The notes beneath the pieces were generated by a model. That model searched no databases. It was not told where the DNA came from and saw only the letters and a list, made by a program, of their open reading frames with translations. A stretch of DNA of 64,000 bases, taken from contig JAFLEE010000013.1 of NCBI GenBank assembly GCA_017302015.1, positions 23,062-87,061 on the forward strand, written 5' to 3'. The DNA is from Spirochaetota bacterium. Lineage in GTDB: Bacteria; Spirochaetota; UBA12135; COTS27; JAFLEE01. The translations under genes and the position numbers were made by a program. Below, piece by piece: positions 8,117 through 17,258 of this stretch (positions within the stretch are counted from its first letter, which is position 1; each line of letters opens with the position of its first letter).

Positions 8117-8246
8117 CGCGAACTTTCCCTCCCCTTGAAAGGCCCACCGAAAAGCGGATCTCAGGTGCGAAAACGGTCCCACAGGCACGGCGCGCCCATT
8201 GGCAATAAGTCGACTGGAAAAACAATGTGTTCATGCCAGAGATCCG

Positions 8247-8747
8247 TCACGACGTTTCGAGGCCTTTCATGCTCGAAAGTATCGCGTCGCAAACACCGGC
8301 CGCAGACAAAGTCGATGTATCGACGCGAAAATCACATTCCGACTTAAGATTTTCATTGTTCAATTTACTTATCACTTGGAGGTAGGGATCCATTCGACTC
8401 CCGCCGGTTCTCTCGTAGCGTTCCTTCAAGATGGATTCGTCTGCGACAAGAGAGGCCACCCAGACGTCAAAACCAAATTCCACCAATCGTGACTTCAAGT
8501 CGATCACATGCTCGATATGGGCGAAAGTCAATATGAAAAGATGGACTCCTGCCCTGCTGTAATTTTTGGCGCATGCGCACATGTTTTCGATCATGATCGT
8601 CGGCCTATTAAGACTATTCAACGGGGCGTAGCAAGCCGCCCATTCGCTATCGAGAAATGCAGAACGACACTTTGCCCGCTCAAGAACAAGATTCGCCGCC
8701 GTCGTTTTCCCGACACACGACGAACCGGTGATCACTAAAACGAGCAT
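8247..8747 (-). CDS. P-loop NTPase, small-molecule kinase-like
   Basis: The N-terminus carries a Walker A motif, VITGSSCVGKTTAANL (residues ~5-20), in the context typical of shikimate/adenylylsulfate/AAA_33-type kinases, followed by FLDSEWAACY where those enzymes bind the acceptor. The lid-like region is ESILKERYERTGGSRMD. Length (166 residues) fits a single-domain kinase. AGGTAGGGG precedes the ATG. Codon use is low-GC like its neighbour, so both probably arrived together. The substrate is unknown. Confidence 0.75.
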   Translation of the reverse strand: MLVLVITGSSCVGKTTAANLVLERAKCRSAFLDSEWAACYAPLNSLNRPTIMIENMCACAKNYSRAGVHLFILTFAHIEHVIDLKSRLVEFGFDVWVASLVADESILKERYERTGGSRMDPYLQVISKLNNENLKSECDFRVDTSTLSAAGVCDAILSSMKGLETS

Positions 8748-8816
8748 AGGCCCCTACCTTTCATTGAGAAAATGAGGCCCCGGCTCCAATAATTAAACGC
8801 ATTCACTCCCCCCCCT

Positions 8817-9731
8817 TCAAGAAATCACCCGAATCCCCCACGCCCCCGCAAACGATTCCCCCGACTCAAGCCAAAGGGCGCCGAAACCGTCCCCATTGAA
8901 GGCGAAGGGGGTCACGGTGGAGGGTTCGATGGCGAGGCCCCCGCGGGGGTTTCGAACGAGCACTTCGCCGGTATAGATCTGTACGAAGGGAAAGCCGCCA
9001 TCCTGCCAAACCACCGCCTTTCGGCGATGGGAGGGTTCCTCCAAAGTGATCCAGGCGAGGCCAGCGTGGTCCCGGGGGAGTTTGCCGTAGCAGCCGTTGA
9101 CGACGTGGTCGCCAATCCGCTTCGGGTGGGTGAAATCGAGGCCCAATCGGGCGGGCGGCAATACGGGAGCCAATCCATCGAGGTTCTCGTTGAATTTGTA
9201 AAGATCGCCCGCGGAGAGCGTGAGCACCGCATCGTCGATCTTTCCCGCCAGGGCCAAGTACGGATGGAAGGCGAGCCCGAAGGGCGCCCGGTTCGAGCCC
9301 TTGTTTTCCGCCCGCGCCTCCACCATTAGACCGTCGGGTTCCAAGCGGTAGCGCAGGCGCAGCTGGAGCGTATAGGGGTAGCCCCGCGGGGCGAACGAAG
9401 ACGCCGTGACATCAAGATCCGCATGGATGGCGGCGCCGACCGTTTCGAGCTTCCAAGGGAGTTCCCGGGCGAAAGCATGGACCGAATGGCCGTCTTTGCG
9501 GGAGAAGCCGGTGATCTCGCGCACCGTGGCGCCGTCGGTGTAGCGGGAATCCCGCACCCGGTTGGGGAACGGGGCGAGCACGTCGCCCATGGCGCCCTCA
9601 TATTCGTCTTCTCGATCATAACCGAGGAGCACTTCCCGGGGCCCGGCGGCGCCGAGGAGCGTATAGCGGGCCAGGCCGCCGCCGCGGGGATTGACGGTGA
9701 CACGTTGACCATGGGCTTCAAGGGAGAGCAT
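8817..9731 (-). CDS. Aldose 1-epimerase (galactose mutarotase family)
   Basis: This 304-residue protein has the mutarotase signatures: the substrate-ring contact PFPNRVRDSRYT near residue 55, the active-site His region DGHSVHAF, FGLAFHPYLAL with the second His, and a C-terminal LAIEPSTVTPFAF carrying the catalytic Glu. It interconverts alpha and beta anomers of free aldoses in the cytoplasm. It is divergent from the GH13 gene at 9895, separated by 163 bp, consistent with coordinated alpha-glucan or galactoside use. No signal peptide is present. Confidence 0.9.
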   Translation of the reverse strand: MLSLEAHGQRVTVNPRGGGLARYTLLGAAGPREVLLGYDREDEYEGAMGDVLAPFPNRVRDSRYTDGATVREITGFSRKDGHSVHAFARELPWKLETVGAAIHADLDVTASSFAPRGYPYTLQLRLRYRLEPDGLMVEARAENKGSNRAPFGLAFHPYLALAGKIDDAVLTLSAGDLYKFNENLDGLAPVLPPARLGLDFTHPKRIGDHVVNGCYGKLPRDHAGLAWITLEEPSHRRKAVVWQDGGFPFVQIYTGEVLVRNPRGGLAIEPSTVTPFAFNGDGFGALWLESGESFAGAWGIRVIS

Positions 9732-9894
9732 AGCCTATTGTACTCCGAGACCCGCCACCGCCCCGTCGCCGCCCCACCGCGCAGCCGTTTCGTGCAAACT
9801 CCCGGCGCCTCCCGCGCTTCCCCTCCCGGGGAAACCGGCCTATCCTTCCTGCGAACGGCGCGGCGGCCCGAGTCCCCCGCGCTCAGGAGCCCCC

Positions 9895-11232
9895 ATGACC
9901 CCCGACACGACCCGTCCGAGCGCGCGGCCGACCCCCGAATGGTTCGCCAATGGGGTGGTCTACCAGATCTGGCTGCGCTCCTTCACCCCCGAGGGCACCC
10001 TCGCGGCGGCGGCCAAGCGCCTTGGGAGCATCGCCGAATTGGGGGCCAATCTCGTGTACTTGAGCCCCGTCATGCTCGCCGACCCCGACCCGCGGCGCGA
10101 GTTCTGGAGCGTTCGCCAATGCGCCTCCGTCGCCCAAAATCCGCGCAATCCCTACCGCACCTCCAACTTCAACCGCATCGACCCCGAATACGGAACGGAA
10201 GCGGACCTTCGGGCCTTTCTCGCCGAGGCCCACCGCGCGGGGCTCAAGGTGCTCATGGATCTCGTCTACCACCACACCGGGCCGACCTGCGACCTCCTCT
10301 CCCGGCCCGGCTTCTACCAGTTGGGGGAGGACGGCAAGCCCCTGTGCAACTCGTGGCATTTCCTCAGACTAAACCTGGCCAACGCCGAGCTCCGCCGCTA
10401 TTTCATGGACGATATGCGACATTGGCTCTCCTGCGGCGCCGACGGGTTCCGCTTCGACGTCTCCGGCGCCGTGCCCCTGGATTTTTGGGAAGAGGCGCGC
10501 CGGACCCTCGGGAAGGAGAAGGCCGACCTGATCATGGTCGCCGAGAACGAGGGCCTGGCCGAGGAACAGGCATTAGCGTTCGACGCCAGTTATTCCTTCG
10601 GTTGGTACGACCGGCTGCGCCAAGTCGTCGTCGAGGGGGCCGACGCGGCCGTGCTGCGGGAGCACCACGACCGCCTCGAAGCCGCCTATCCCCGGGGGTC
10701 GCGCTTCCTGCGCTATAGCGACAACCACGACCTCCACCGCGCCGATGTGGTCTTCGGCGAGGCGGCCTCCCGTGCGCTGACGGTGCTCCATTTCTCCATG
10801 GACGGCATCCCCTTCCTCTATAACGGCCAGGAGATCGGCGACACGACTCCCCAGGATCTTTTCTCCCATTGGCCCGTGCGCTGGGAAACTTCCGGTACGC
10901 CGACGGCGAAGGCAAAGAGAGAATTCGTACGCAAATGTTGCGCGGTGCGCCGGGGCCCCGATTCCCCCGCGACGGCCGATTTCGCGTGGATCGAGAACGA
11001 CCGGGCGGATTCGGTCTTATGCTTCCGCCGTCGCGAGGGAAAGCGCGCCTGGTTCACCGCAATCAACCTGAGGAATCGACCGGTCCAAATCCGCCTCGCC
11101 TCCCGAGCCGAAGACCCCCATGGGTTCCGCGACCTCCTCGATGAGGGGAAGGAAATCGCCCTGGGGGCTGAAGGCCGCCTCGACCTGCCCTCTTTCGGCG
11201 CGGTTTGGGGGATCCAAAAGGCCCGGGGATGA
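9895..11232 (+). CDS. GH13 alpha-amylase-family glycosidase
   Basis: The (beta/alpha)8 barrel motifs are all present: region I DLVYHHTG; region II DGFRFDVSGA with predicted nucleophile Asp188; region III MVAENEG with predicted acid/base Glu217; and region IV RYSDNHD with Asp276. WFANGVVYQIW at the N-terminus is typical of the family, and FLYNGQEIGD supports an intracellular maltodextrin-type enzyme. No signal peptide is seen. Length (445 residues) is on the short side, with a small C-terminal beta domain. CAGGAG lies before the ATG. Exact specificity (amylase, glucosidase, cyclomaltodextrinase or trehalose-type) cannot be read. Confidence 0.9.
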   Translation: MTPDTTRPSARPTPEWFANGVVYQIWLRSFTPEGTLAAAAKRLGSIAELGANLVYLSPVMLADPDPRREFWSVRQCASVAQNPRNPYRTSNFNRIDPEYGTEADLRAFLAEAHRAGLKVLMDLVYHHTGPTCDLLSRPGFYQLGEDGKPLCNSWHFLRLNLANAELRRYFMDDMRHWLSCGADGFRFDVSGAVPLDFWEEARRTLGKEKADLIMVAENEGLAEEQALAFDASYSFGWYDRLRQVVVEGADAAVLREHHDRLEAAYPRGSRFLRYSDNHDLHRADVVFGEAASRALTVLHFSMDGIPFLYNGQEIGDTTPQDLFSHWPVRWETSGTPTAKAKREFVRKCCAVRRGPDSPATADFAWIENDRADSVLCFRRREGKRAWFTAINLRNRPVQIRLASRAEDPHGFRDLLDEGKEIALGAEGRLDLPSFGAVWGIQKARG

Positions 11233-11266
11233 GGAGCGCCTGGCCCCGTGGGCGCGCGAAATCGGC

Positions 11267-11605
11267 TCAGTCTTGCGCCATGGAGGCCTCGCCGGTGTTG
11301 GCGATCGTCACCGTCCATTTATGGACCCCGGTCCCGCTGACCGAGACCGTACCGGTGAGTTTCGCCCCGCCGGGGGTAGTCCCGGACATGGCATGGCTTC
11401 CTTCCGCCAGCGCCTTGTAGGAAGTGAGCGCCCCCGAGGACACGGTCCCGAACTCAACGGCGCCGATCTTCACGTCGTTGATCGACTCGATGAAATTATT
11501 CCGCATCCGTATCGAATGGTCGGCCACGGTGGGGTCGGTCACGTTCGCCGCGCACCCGGCAAGGAGCAGAGCGGTCAAGCCGATCCAGAAGGCGCTTCGT
11601 ATCAT
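11267..11605 (-). CDS. Small lipoprotein of unknown function
   Basis: This 112-residue protein starts MIRSAFWIGLTALLLAGCAANVT, a type II signal peptide with lipobox LLAGC, so the mature protein begins at Cys18. The rest is polar, Ser/Thr/Gly-rich and beta-prone (GAKLTGTVSVSGTG), and Cys-free. It is convergent with the GH13 gene (34 bp gap). Asn/Asp at +2/+3 is absent (Ala-Ala), which favours outer-membrane sorting. No family recognised. Confidence 0.75.
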   Translation of the reverse strand: MIRSAFWIGLTALLLAGCAANVTDPTVADHSIRMRNNFIESINDVKIGAVEFGTVSSGALTSYKALAEGSHAMSGTTPGGAKLTGTVSVSGTGVHKWTVTIANTGEASMAQD

Positions 11606-11691
11606 GGGATTCTCCTTGGGCCGATTGGCTTGCGTTTAGGCCGGCTTTCCTTCGACCGGACTCTCGGGAGAGATCGGGACCCTATCCACGG

Positions 11692-12642
11692 TCAAAACCC
11701 GCCCGTACCGAGGAGGACGATCGCCGCCCCCCCCATGGCCCAGTGGAGGATCCTCGGGCCCATCACCCCGCCGAGGTAAGCCCGAAAAATCAGCAGGCCA
11801 CTTAAGGCGAGCATCGTCCATCCCCGAGCGCTCCCCGCCATCCCCTCGAACCATCCACGGCCAACCACGGTCGGAGCGGCGCACGCCATCACGAACAGGA
11901 TCGCCAGGGCCGGCGGGAAGAAGAGTTCCTCCCCCTGCGCCAGAAACCGCAGGCGGCGCAGCGGCCGCACGAGTTTCCCGAAGCCCGCTTGGAGGCCCAG
12001 GACGAGGATCACCGTGGCGATGCCCCCGAGGAAGATGAGCGCCGAGACGCCGATGCCCGTGAGCGTGCCCCAGAGGCCGCGCTTGTCGAGGGTGGCCTGC
12101 CAGGGATTATCGAGGAAAAGGTAGAACATGGGCAGCACGCCCACGATGATGGAGGCGAGCACCTGGTCGACGCCCAGTTCCTTCTCCGAGCCGGGGCGGC
12201 CGCGCAGGCGATCGACCTCGCGGTCGCGGGCCAGGTAGCCGTTGAGGCACCCCATGGCGAACAAGATGATGGAGGCGACCATGGAGAACGCCTCGATCTT
12301 CTCGCCGGCCTGGGCCATGGCGCACAGGCGGGGGATGCGCGAGTACATGAGGGCGAAGAGCGCGAAGAGGGAGACGGCCGAGACGGCGGAAACGAGGCGG
12401 CGCACGGCGGCATCCCAGGCGCCGGTGCGCGCGTGGAGGATCCCCGCGTACCAGGGCGTGAAGAAGAACAGGAGGATCAGGCCGAGGACGGAAAGGAGTG
12501 GGAAATGGGCCAGGGTGCCCCCGGGCGATTCCCCGAAGCGCCACCTCCAAAAAAGCGCGCAGACGAGGAGCGCCGCGTCGAACAGGAGCGTACCGGGATG
12601 GACGGCGAAGAACCGCCGAATCCCCGCGCCTTCAGCCGGCAC
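11692..12642 (-). CDS. Polytopic membrane protein, unknown, coupled to glycogen synthase
   Basis: A 316-residue protein with about nine hydrophobic segments, for example LSVLGLILLFFFTPWYAGIL, MVASIILFAMGCLNGYLA and LIFLGGIATVILVLGL. A cytoplasmic stretch, ARDREVDRLRGRPGSEKELG, lies in the middle. The GTG start at 12642 overlaps the end of the glycogen synthase gene by 11 bp, so the two are translationally coupled. No transporter or enzyme signature is recognisable. Overlap with the synthase is the only functional clue. Confidence 0.7.
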   Translation of the reverse strand: MPAEGAGIRRFFAVHPGTLLFDAALLVCALFWRWRFGESPGGTLAHFPLLSVLGLILLFFFTPWYAGILHARTGAWDAAVRRLVSAVSAVSLFALFALMYSRIPRLCAMAQAGEKIEAFSMVASIILFAMGCLNGYLARDREVDRLRGRPGSEKELGVDQVLASIIVGVLPMFYLFLDNPWQATLDKRGLWGTLTGIGVSALIFLGGIATVILVLGLQAGFGKLVRPLRRLRFLAQGEELFFPPALAILFVMACAAPTVVGRGWFEGMAGSARGWTMLALSGLLIFRAYLGGVMGPRILHWAMGGAAIVLLGTGGF

Positions 12643-14485
12643 GCTGGCCCGCCAGGGCGTAGGCCTCGTCGTAATAGCGCCCGAGTTCCGACCAGTCGAA
12701 GCGGTCCGAGATCGACTCGACGTCGTTGCGCACCTTGATGCGGTCGCGCCGGGATTGGGTGGCGAATTGGAAGAGGTACTCGGCCATCTGGTTGGCCGTC
12801 TCGTCCCATGAGAAGAGGCGGCGCTTCGAGATGAAGACGCCCTTCTCCTGGATCTCGGGCATGTACTTCAGGAGCCAGGAGCCGAGCCCCGAGAGGTCGC
12901 TGGTCACCGCCGGGATGCCCCGGGCGATGCATTCGAGGGGCGTGTAGCCCCAGGGCTCGTAGTAGGAGGGGAAGATGCCCATATGGCAGCCGCGCACGAA
13001 CTGGTCGTAGTCCATCCCGAAGAGGGGGCTATTGGCGGTGACGAAATCGGGGTGGTAGACCACCTTCACGGGGTCCGAGGGCAGGTTCACCAATTGGCTG
13101 ACGCGGAGTTGGTTGAGGATCTCGTCCTTGTCCTCGTCGGGCACGTGGTGGGTGACCACCGGCGGAAGCTTCTTCGATTTCCACGCCTGCTGGTTGCGCC
13201 GCAGCCGCAGCGACCAGTAATCGTCGACGAGGTCGTTGAGGTCGGGATCCTGGCCCATGGCCGTCTGGGTGAAGAGGCGCTCCTTGATCTGCTCGCCGAT
13301 GGCGTCGACCGTCTTGTGCATCTCGTCCATGATGCCCATATTGGAGAGCACCTCGGCGAGGAAGCGGCTGCCGGGCTTCTTCGTGATGAAGAAGCACACC
13401 ACCGTCACCGGCGATTGGGCCTGCTTGAGGCGCCAATTGAGCCGGGCGAGGGCCTCGAGGGTGAGGTCGAAGCCCTTGTTGCGGTACTCGTAGCGCCCCG
13501 AGGTGAAGAGGTAGAGCGTGTTGTCGAGGTCGAAGGAGTAGCTGGGGAAGAAATGCCCCATGGTGAAGCGGTGGATGCGGTCCTTGAAGGTCTTGTGGAG
13601 GACCTGGCTCTCGTGGAGCGCGACAAAGCGCTCGATGTTGAGGCCGTTGGGCAGCAGCACGTCGACCTCGCGGCCGATGAGGTGGCGGCACTCCAGCGCC
13701 GTGAGGTCGCTGACGGTGGTGAAGACGTGGGCGGCGTGGGCGGCGAAGCGCTCCAGCAGGTTCTGCGGCTCGATGTTGAAGCGCTTGGCCTCGTCTTCCC
13801 AATGGTAGAAACCCAGGTGCTCGTAGAAGCGCGAGTCGTTCATGGCCAGGCAACGCCCCAGGAACGTGGCGTGGGTCGTGAAGACCGTGGTGACGGGGAG
13901 GTTCTGACGGCGGATGCTGGGCAGGTGGCTTCCCGCCATCCACTCGTGGAAATGGGCGATGAGGAGCTTCTTGCCGCGCTGCTGCTCCCCGATGACCCGG
14001 AGGAACTCCTGCACCATCCACCCGAAGGTCACGACCTCGTTATAGAGGAAATCGTTGTCGGGGGAACGCACCCCGTGGTGCTTGAACAGGTCGAACTTGA
14101 TCTCCCCCAATTTCGGGTAGTGGGGGTTCATGTCCATGAGGATCACCCGGGGCCGGCCCGAGATGAGCCAGCGTCCGTACTTGGCGTTGAAGCCGGCGGC
14201 CTGGAACGCGCGGAAGGCCTCGCCGAATTGGCCCTCGGGGGTCCCTTCCTCGAATTCTTGGGGCGAGGTGGCGGGGTTCCACGGGCCCACCAGGAGGTAA
14301 TCGTCCCCGTATTTGGCCACCGCGCTGGGGACCTTGCTGCGGATGACCGTGTAGATCCCGCCCACTTGCTGGCAGACCTCGTAGGCGATCTCCACGAGGA
14401 GAAACGGTTTCTGCGCCCCGACGGCCTCCACCACGGTGGGGGCGATTTTGACCTTCGTTTTGACCGGCTTCGCGCTTTTCGCCAT
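12632..14485 (-). CDS. Glycogen synthase, eukaryotic type (GT3)
   Basis: This 617-residue protein is a GT3-family glycogen synthase rather than the usual bacterial GT5 GlgA. The N-terminus has EIAYEVCQQVGGIYTVIRSK, followed by YLLVGPWNP. A middle block reads FTTVSDLTALECRHL and LLPNGLNIERF. The C-terminal donor site has FPSYYEPWGYTPLECIARG and VTSDLSGLG, which closely follow yeast and animal GYS. It transfers glucose from a nucleotide sugar (UDP-glucose in eukaryotes) to alpha-1,4-glucan ends. Allosteric Arg clusters of the eukaryotic C-terminus appear absent. The promoter region carries a LacI-type operator (14527-14540). Confidence 0.93.
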   Translation of the reverse strand: MAKSAKPVKTKVKIAPTVVEAVGAQKPFLLVEIAYEVCQQVGGIYTVIRSKVPSAVAKYGDDYLLVGPWNPATSPQEFEEGTPEGQFGEAFRAFQAAGFNAKYGRWLISGRPRVILMDMNPHYPKLGEIKFDLFKHHGVRSPDNDFLYNEVVTFGWMVQEFLRVIGEQQRGKKLLIAHFHEWMAGSHLPSIRRQNLPVTTVFTTHATFLGRCLAMNDSRFYEHLGFYHWEDEAKRFNIEPQNLLERFAAHAAHVFTTVSDLTALECRHLIGREVDVLLPNGLNIERFVALHESQVLHKTFKDRIHRFTMGHFFPSYSFDLDNTLYLFTSGRYEYRNKGFDLTLEALARLNWRLKQAQSPVTVVCFFITKKPGSRFLAEVLSNMGIMDEMHKTVDAIGEQIKERLFTQTAMGQDPDLNDLVDDYWSLRLRRNQQAWKSKKLPPVVTHHVPDEDKDEILNQLRVSQLVNLPSDPVKVVYHPDFVTANSPLFGMDYDQFVRGCHMGIFPSYYEPWGYTPLECIARGIPAVTSDLSGLGSWLLKYMPEIQEKGVFISKRRLFSWDETANQMAEYLFQFATQSRRDRIKVRNDVESISDRFDWSELGRYYDEAYALAGQRAG

Positions 14486-14503
14486 GGGGGCTCCCGTGGG
14501 GGG

Positions 14504-14532
14504 ATTTTATCAAGAGGCGGGCCGTTTGAAAA
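14504..14532 (-). promoter_or_regulatory. Promoter of the glycogen synthase gene
   Basis: On the minus strand, TTTTCA (14532-14527) and TAAAAT (14509-14504) are separated by 17 bp, about 20 bases before the ATG at 14485. The -35 hexamer is weak, and it overlaps the candidate operator. Confidence 0.5.
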
Positions 14533-14540
14533 CGCTTACG
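14527..14540. promoter_or_regulatory. LacI/cre-type operator overlapping the glycogen synthase -35
   Basis: TGAAAACGCTTACG matches the cre/LacI-family consensus TGWAARCGYTWNCW at 13 of 14 positions. It has the central CG expected for LacI/GalR-type proteins. It overlaps the -35 element, a repressing position. Confidence 0.5.
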
Positions 14541-14602
14541 TCCCCTAAAAAATCCACTCAGCGCGCCGAAAAGCTCCCCGAGATTCCAGCGAAGCCGGGA
14601 GC

Positions 14603-15769
14603 CTAGCGGCGAGTTTTCACCTCCCAGCGATAGGACCCGCCGAGCCCGAGGGTCAGGTCCGGCCCGTCGCAGACGACGTCCAGGTTCCCGGGCTTGGCCC
14701 CGGGCCAGAGGTCTTCGACCAGGCTCAGGTGGAGCGAGGCCCGGGGCCCGTCCCAACGCAGCGCCGTGAAGAATTGCCGCCGTGTATCGAAGAGGGTCGC
14801 CGTCCCGCTGGAAATGTATTCGTTCTCGCCCACGGCGCCCGCGCGGGGCACGTAGGTCCAACCCTCCCGGTAGAGGGGACCGGCGAAGCGGTGGCCCAGC
14901 ACCAGGGCGACGCCCCGGCCCAGGCCGACGGTGAGGGAGGCATCATAGAAGAACCTCACCGGCGTCGGGGTCAGCGATTCGATGGCGTCCATCCAGGGGG
15001 AACTCCCCGCAAGGCCCGCCCCGAGATCCCATTGAAAACGGCCGCCGCGGCCGGAATACCGCAGGCCTCCCCCGAGTTGGAGGCCGGCCCGCACACCCCG
15101 TTGGACCAACCCTAGGGGAAGACCGAGATCGGCGCGCAGGGCCAGCGCGTGCCGGGCATTCTGGAGCGCGACCCACTGAATCCTCGCCGTCCCCATACCC
15201 AAAAGGCCCTCGGAGGCCGACGCCGTCCAGGAGCCGTTCTCGACGCGCAATTGGTCCCGGGGTCCGCTCGGGCGATCGTGGTCCCGGATGCCCATGGCAC
15301 GGTGGAAGTCCTCGATGAGGCCGTCCATCCATCCCCCCGACCAGAGGCCCACCGAGCCCTCCAAGGAGATCGCCCAACGCTTTCCCAAGGGAACCGTCAG
15401 GCTGATCCCGAGGGAATCGATTTCCCCGTCCGCCGCGTAGCGGGCCTCGCCCCCCGTCCCGTTGGTGAAGCGCGCGGGTCGATTCCAATTATTATCCGAG
15501 CGCACCCGCGCCGAGAACTCGATGGCCTCGGGCTGGAAGGCGCTCCCGTTCACGAAGTCGAGCCGGTTCTGGTTCGCGGGAGACAGGCTTCCCTGCGGGA
15601 TCGCCGACCGCCAGGGATCCCCGTGGAGCTCGGGCATTCCCACGATCGCCAGCCAGGCGAACCCTATGCTCCATGCAAATGCTCGCCCCCGCCAGAAAGC
15701 CCGCGCGCGCGTCCATCCAGCCGTTCCAAACCGCGCGGACGCCCCATGAAGTCGTTCCTCGATTTCCAT
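14603..15769 (-). CDS. DUF3187-family outer-membrane-like protein
   Basis: This 388-residue protein begins, after a basic stretch, with a hydrophobic export signal (AFAWSIGFAWLAIVG). It then shows the pattern I associate with DUF3187: NRLDFVNGSAF early on, DGEIDSLGISLTVPLG, and the distinctive GGWMDGLIEDFHRAMG followed by a D-R-P-x-x-P-R-x-Q-L block. Alternating hydrophobic strands towards the C-terminus, ending in SYRWEV, suggest a beta-barrel. The ATG at 15769 has AGGAG 6 bases upstream. It is divergent from the DUF3943 gene. The family's function is unknown. Confidence 0.7.
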   Translation of the reverse strand: MEIEERLHGASARFGTAGWTRARAFWRGRAFAWSIGFAWLAIVGMPELHGDPWRSAIPQGSLSPANQNRLDFVNGSAFQPEAIEFSARVRSDNNWNRPARFTNGTGGEARYAADGEIDSLGISLTVPLGKRWAISLEGSVGLWSGGWMDGLIEDFHRAMGIRDHDRPSGPRDQLRVENGSWTASASEGLLGMGTARIQWVALQNARHALALRADLGLPLGLVQRGVRAGLQLGGGLRYSGRGGRFQWDLGAGLAGSSPWMDAIESLTPTPVRFFYDASLTVGLGRGVALVLGHRFAGPLYREGWTYVPRAGAVGENEYISSGTATLFDTRRQFFTALRWDGPRASLHLSLVEDLWPGAKPGNLDVVCDGPDLTLGLGGSYRWEVKTRR

Positions 15770-15926
15770 ACCCGCTCCTGGATCCGGAGAACCTCGCTTA
15801 AGGGGCCCCGCGGATCGCCTTGTTCTATGAGATGGATCACCGGTCGGCCTTGGAATTGCACCGGCCCCCCAAACTTTTTTTTCGTTGCCGGGTGCAAATC
15901 TGTCCATCGCCGGTGATTCAATCGGC

Positions 15927-16598
15927 ATGAAAACACTGCAAGTCTGCTTGATCCTCGTGAGCCTCGGATTCTGCCGCGAACTGCGGGAAATTCCCGTCTC
16001 GAAGCCGAACCTGCTCGTTCCGACCGCCGTGGTCGTGGGGACCCTGGGCCTGGCCCTCGCCGCCTGGACCCAGGTCAACCCCCGCATCAGCCAATTCGAG
16101 GAAATCGGCTGGGACCGCTACGTGCGCAATATCACCCGGCCGCCCCGCTGGGACCACGACTATTGGGTCCTGGACTATATCGCCCACCCCTTGGTCGGCA
16201 GCGAAACCTTCCTGCTCTGCCGAAACGAGGGGTTCCCGTTCTTCACCTCCCTCCTCTTCAGCGCGGCGTCCTCCGCCCTTTGGGAGTTCGGCTTCGAGGC
16301 GGTGGCCGAGCGGCCCTCGGTGCAGGACCTCATCCTCACCCCGCTCATCGGTTCCCTCATCGGGGAGTTCCGCTTCCAATCGGGGCGCAGCCTGCGCCGC
16401 AGCGAGTCCCTCCCGCCCTTGGCGCGCACGATCCTCTGCGCCCTCATCGATCCGATTGACCTGCTCATGGCCCCCTGGCGCGCGGCGCGGGCGCGGAGCG
16501 AAATGCGCGGACCCCGACTGGTGCAGGCGAGCGGGGGTCCGGGATGGAATCCCCAAAAGGGGCTCACCTTCGATCTCCAAACCGAGTGGTCGTTCTAA
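15927..16598 (+). CDS. DUF3943-family protein
   Basis: The 223-residue product contains the DUF3943 hallmark YWVLDYIAHPLVGSETFLL, then SSALWEFGFEAVAERPS, and QDLILTPLIGSLIGE. The N-terminus (MKTLQVCLILVSLGF) is a likely signal peptide, followed by a second hydrophobic segment (LLVPTAVVVGTLGLALAAW). Conserved His, Glu and Asp in membrane-adjacent segments are typical of the family, whose role is unknown. The ATG at 15927 was chosen because the longer frame to 15885 would place residues before the signal peptide. Downstream at 16662 is a second small envelope protein. Confidence 0.78.
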   Translation: MKTLQVCLILVSLGFCRELREIPVSKPNLLVPTAVVVGTLGLALAAWTQVNPRISQFEEIGWDRYVRNITRPPRWDHDYWVLDYIAHPLVGSETFLLCRNEGFPFFTSLLFSAASSALWEFGFEAVAERPSVQDLILTPLIGSLIGEFRFQSGRSLRRSESLPPLARTILCALIDPIDLLMAPWRAARARSEMRGPRLVQASGGPGWNPQKGLTFDLQTEWSF

Positions 16599-16661
16599 AG
16601 GGTCCATCACCTCCCCCAACCGGAAGATTCTTCTCCGCGCAACCAACGAAAAGGAAATCCC

Positions 16662-17258
16662 ATGAAGAAATCAGGCCTTGCTTCCCTCCCGCTCTTCATC
16701 CTCGTGCTTGCGGTCCCGGCCGGGCTACTCGCCGAAACGCCCGCCTCGACCCCCTGGGTGTGGGGGCTCCAATTCGCCGTCACCTGCTCGGACCGCATGG
16801 ATTCCTACGAACGGATGCAGGTGCACGGCCGCTGGCGCTTGGAGGCCCCGATGGCCACCCTGGATTTCCGGCCCGGGCGCTTTTTCCTGGCGGGCCTGCG
16901 CCTCGGCCTCGGTTTGGGCATCGCCCTCGAGAACGAAGAGATCTCCAATGCGTCCCCGGCCGTGCCCCAGGCCATGGGCGGTCTGGCCCTCGGGCTCCGT
17001 TTGCCCATGCTCGGGGGGAACGCCCGGGAAGGCGTCCTCCTCGCCACGGCCCAATTCGCCACCTCCGCGCTGGATCGATCTGTCTGGGTCGCCGAATACG
17101 GCGCGGAAATCGGCCTTTCCGAATCGCTGCGCGGGAGGGAACGCCTGGGCTTCCGCCTTCGGGCCTTCGTGACGCCCGAGGGCACCCCCGAACTTCCCGA
17201 CCTGCTTCGCATCGGCCTCACCGCATCCGTCGTTCTCGAGTTCGCCCCGTCCCGATAA
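16662..17258 (+). CDS. Exported beta-rich protein of unknown function
   Basis: A 198-residue protein with a clear signal peptide (MKKSGLASLPLFILVLAVPAGLLA, cleavage near AETPA) and AAAGGAAA before the ATG. The mature part has alternating hydrophobic strands with Gly-rich turns (FFLAGLRLGLGLGIAL, MGGLALGLRLPM, IGLTASVVLEF). The short C-terminus ends in FAPSR rather than a terminal Phe. It may be a small beta-barrel or periplasmic protein, and it probably belongs to the same transcription unit as the DUF3943 gene 63 bp upstream. Confidence 0.6.
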   Translation: MKKSGLASLPLFILVLAVPAGLLAETPASTPWVWGLQFAVTCSDRMDSYERMQVHGRWRLEAPMATLDFRPGRFFLAGLRLGLGLGIALENEEISNASPAVPQAMGGLALGLRLPMLGGNAREGVLLATAQFATSALDRSVWVAEYGAEIGLSESLRGRERLGFRLRAFVTPEGTPELPDLLRIGLTASVVLEFAPSR

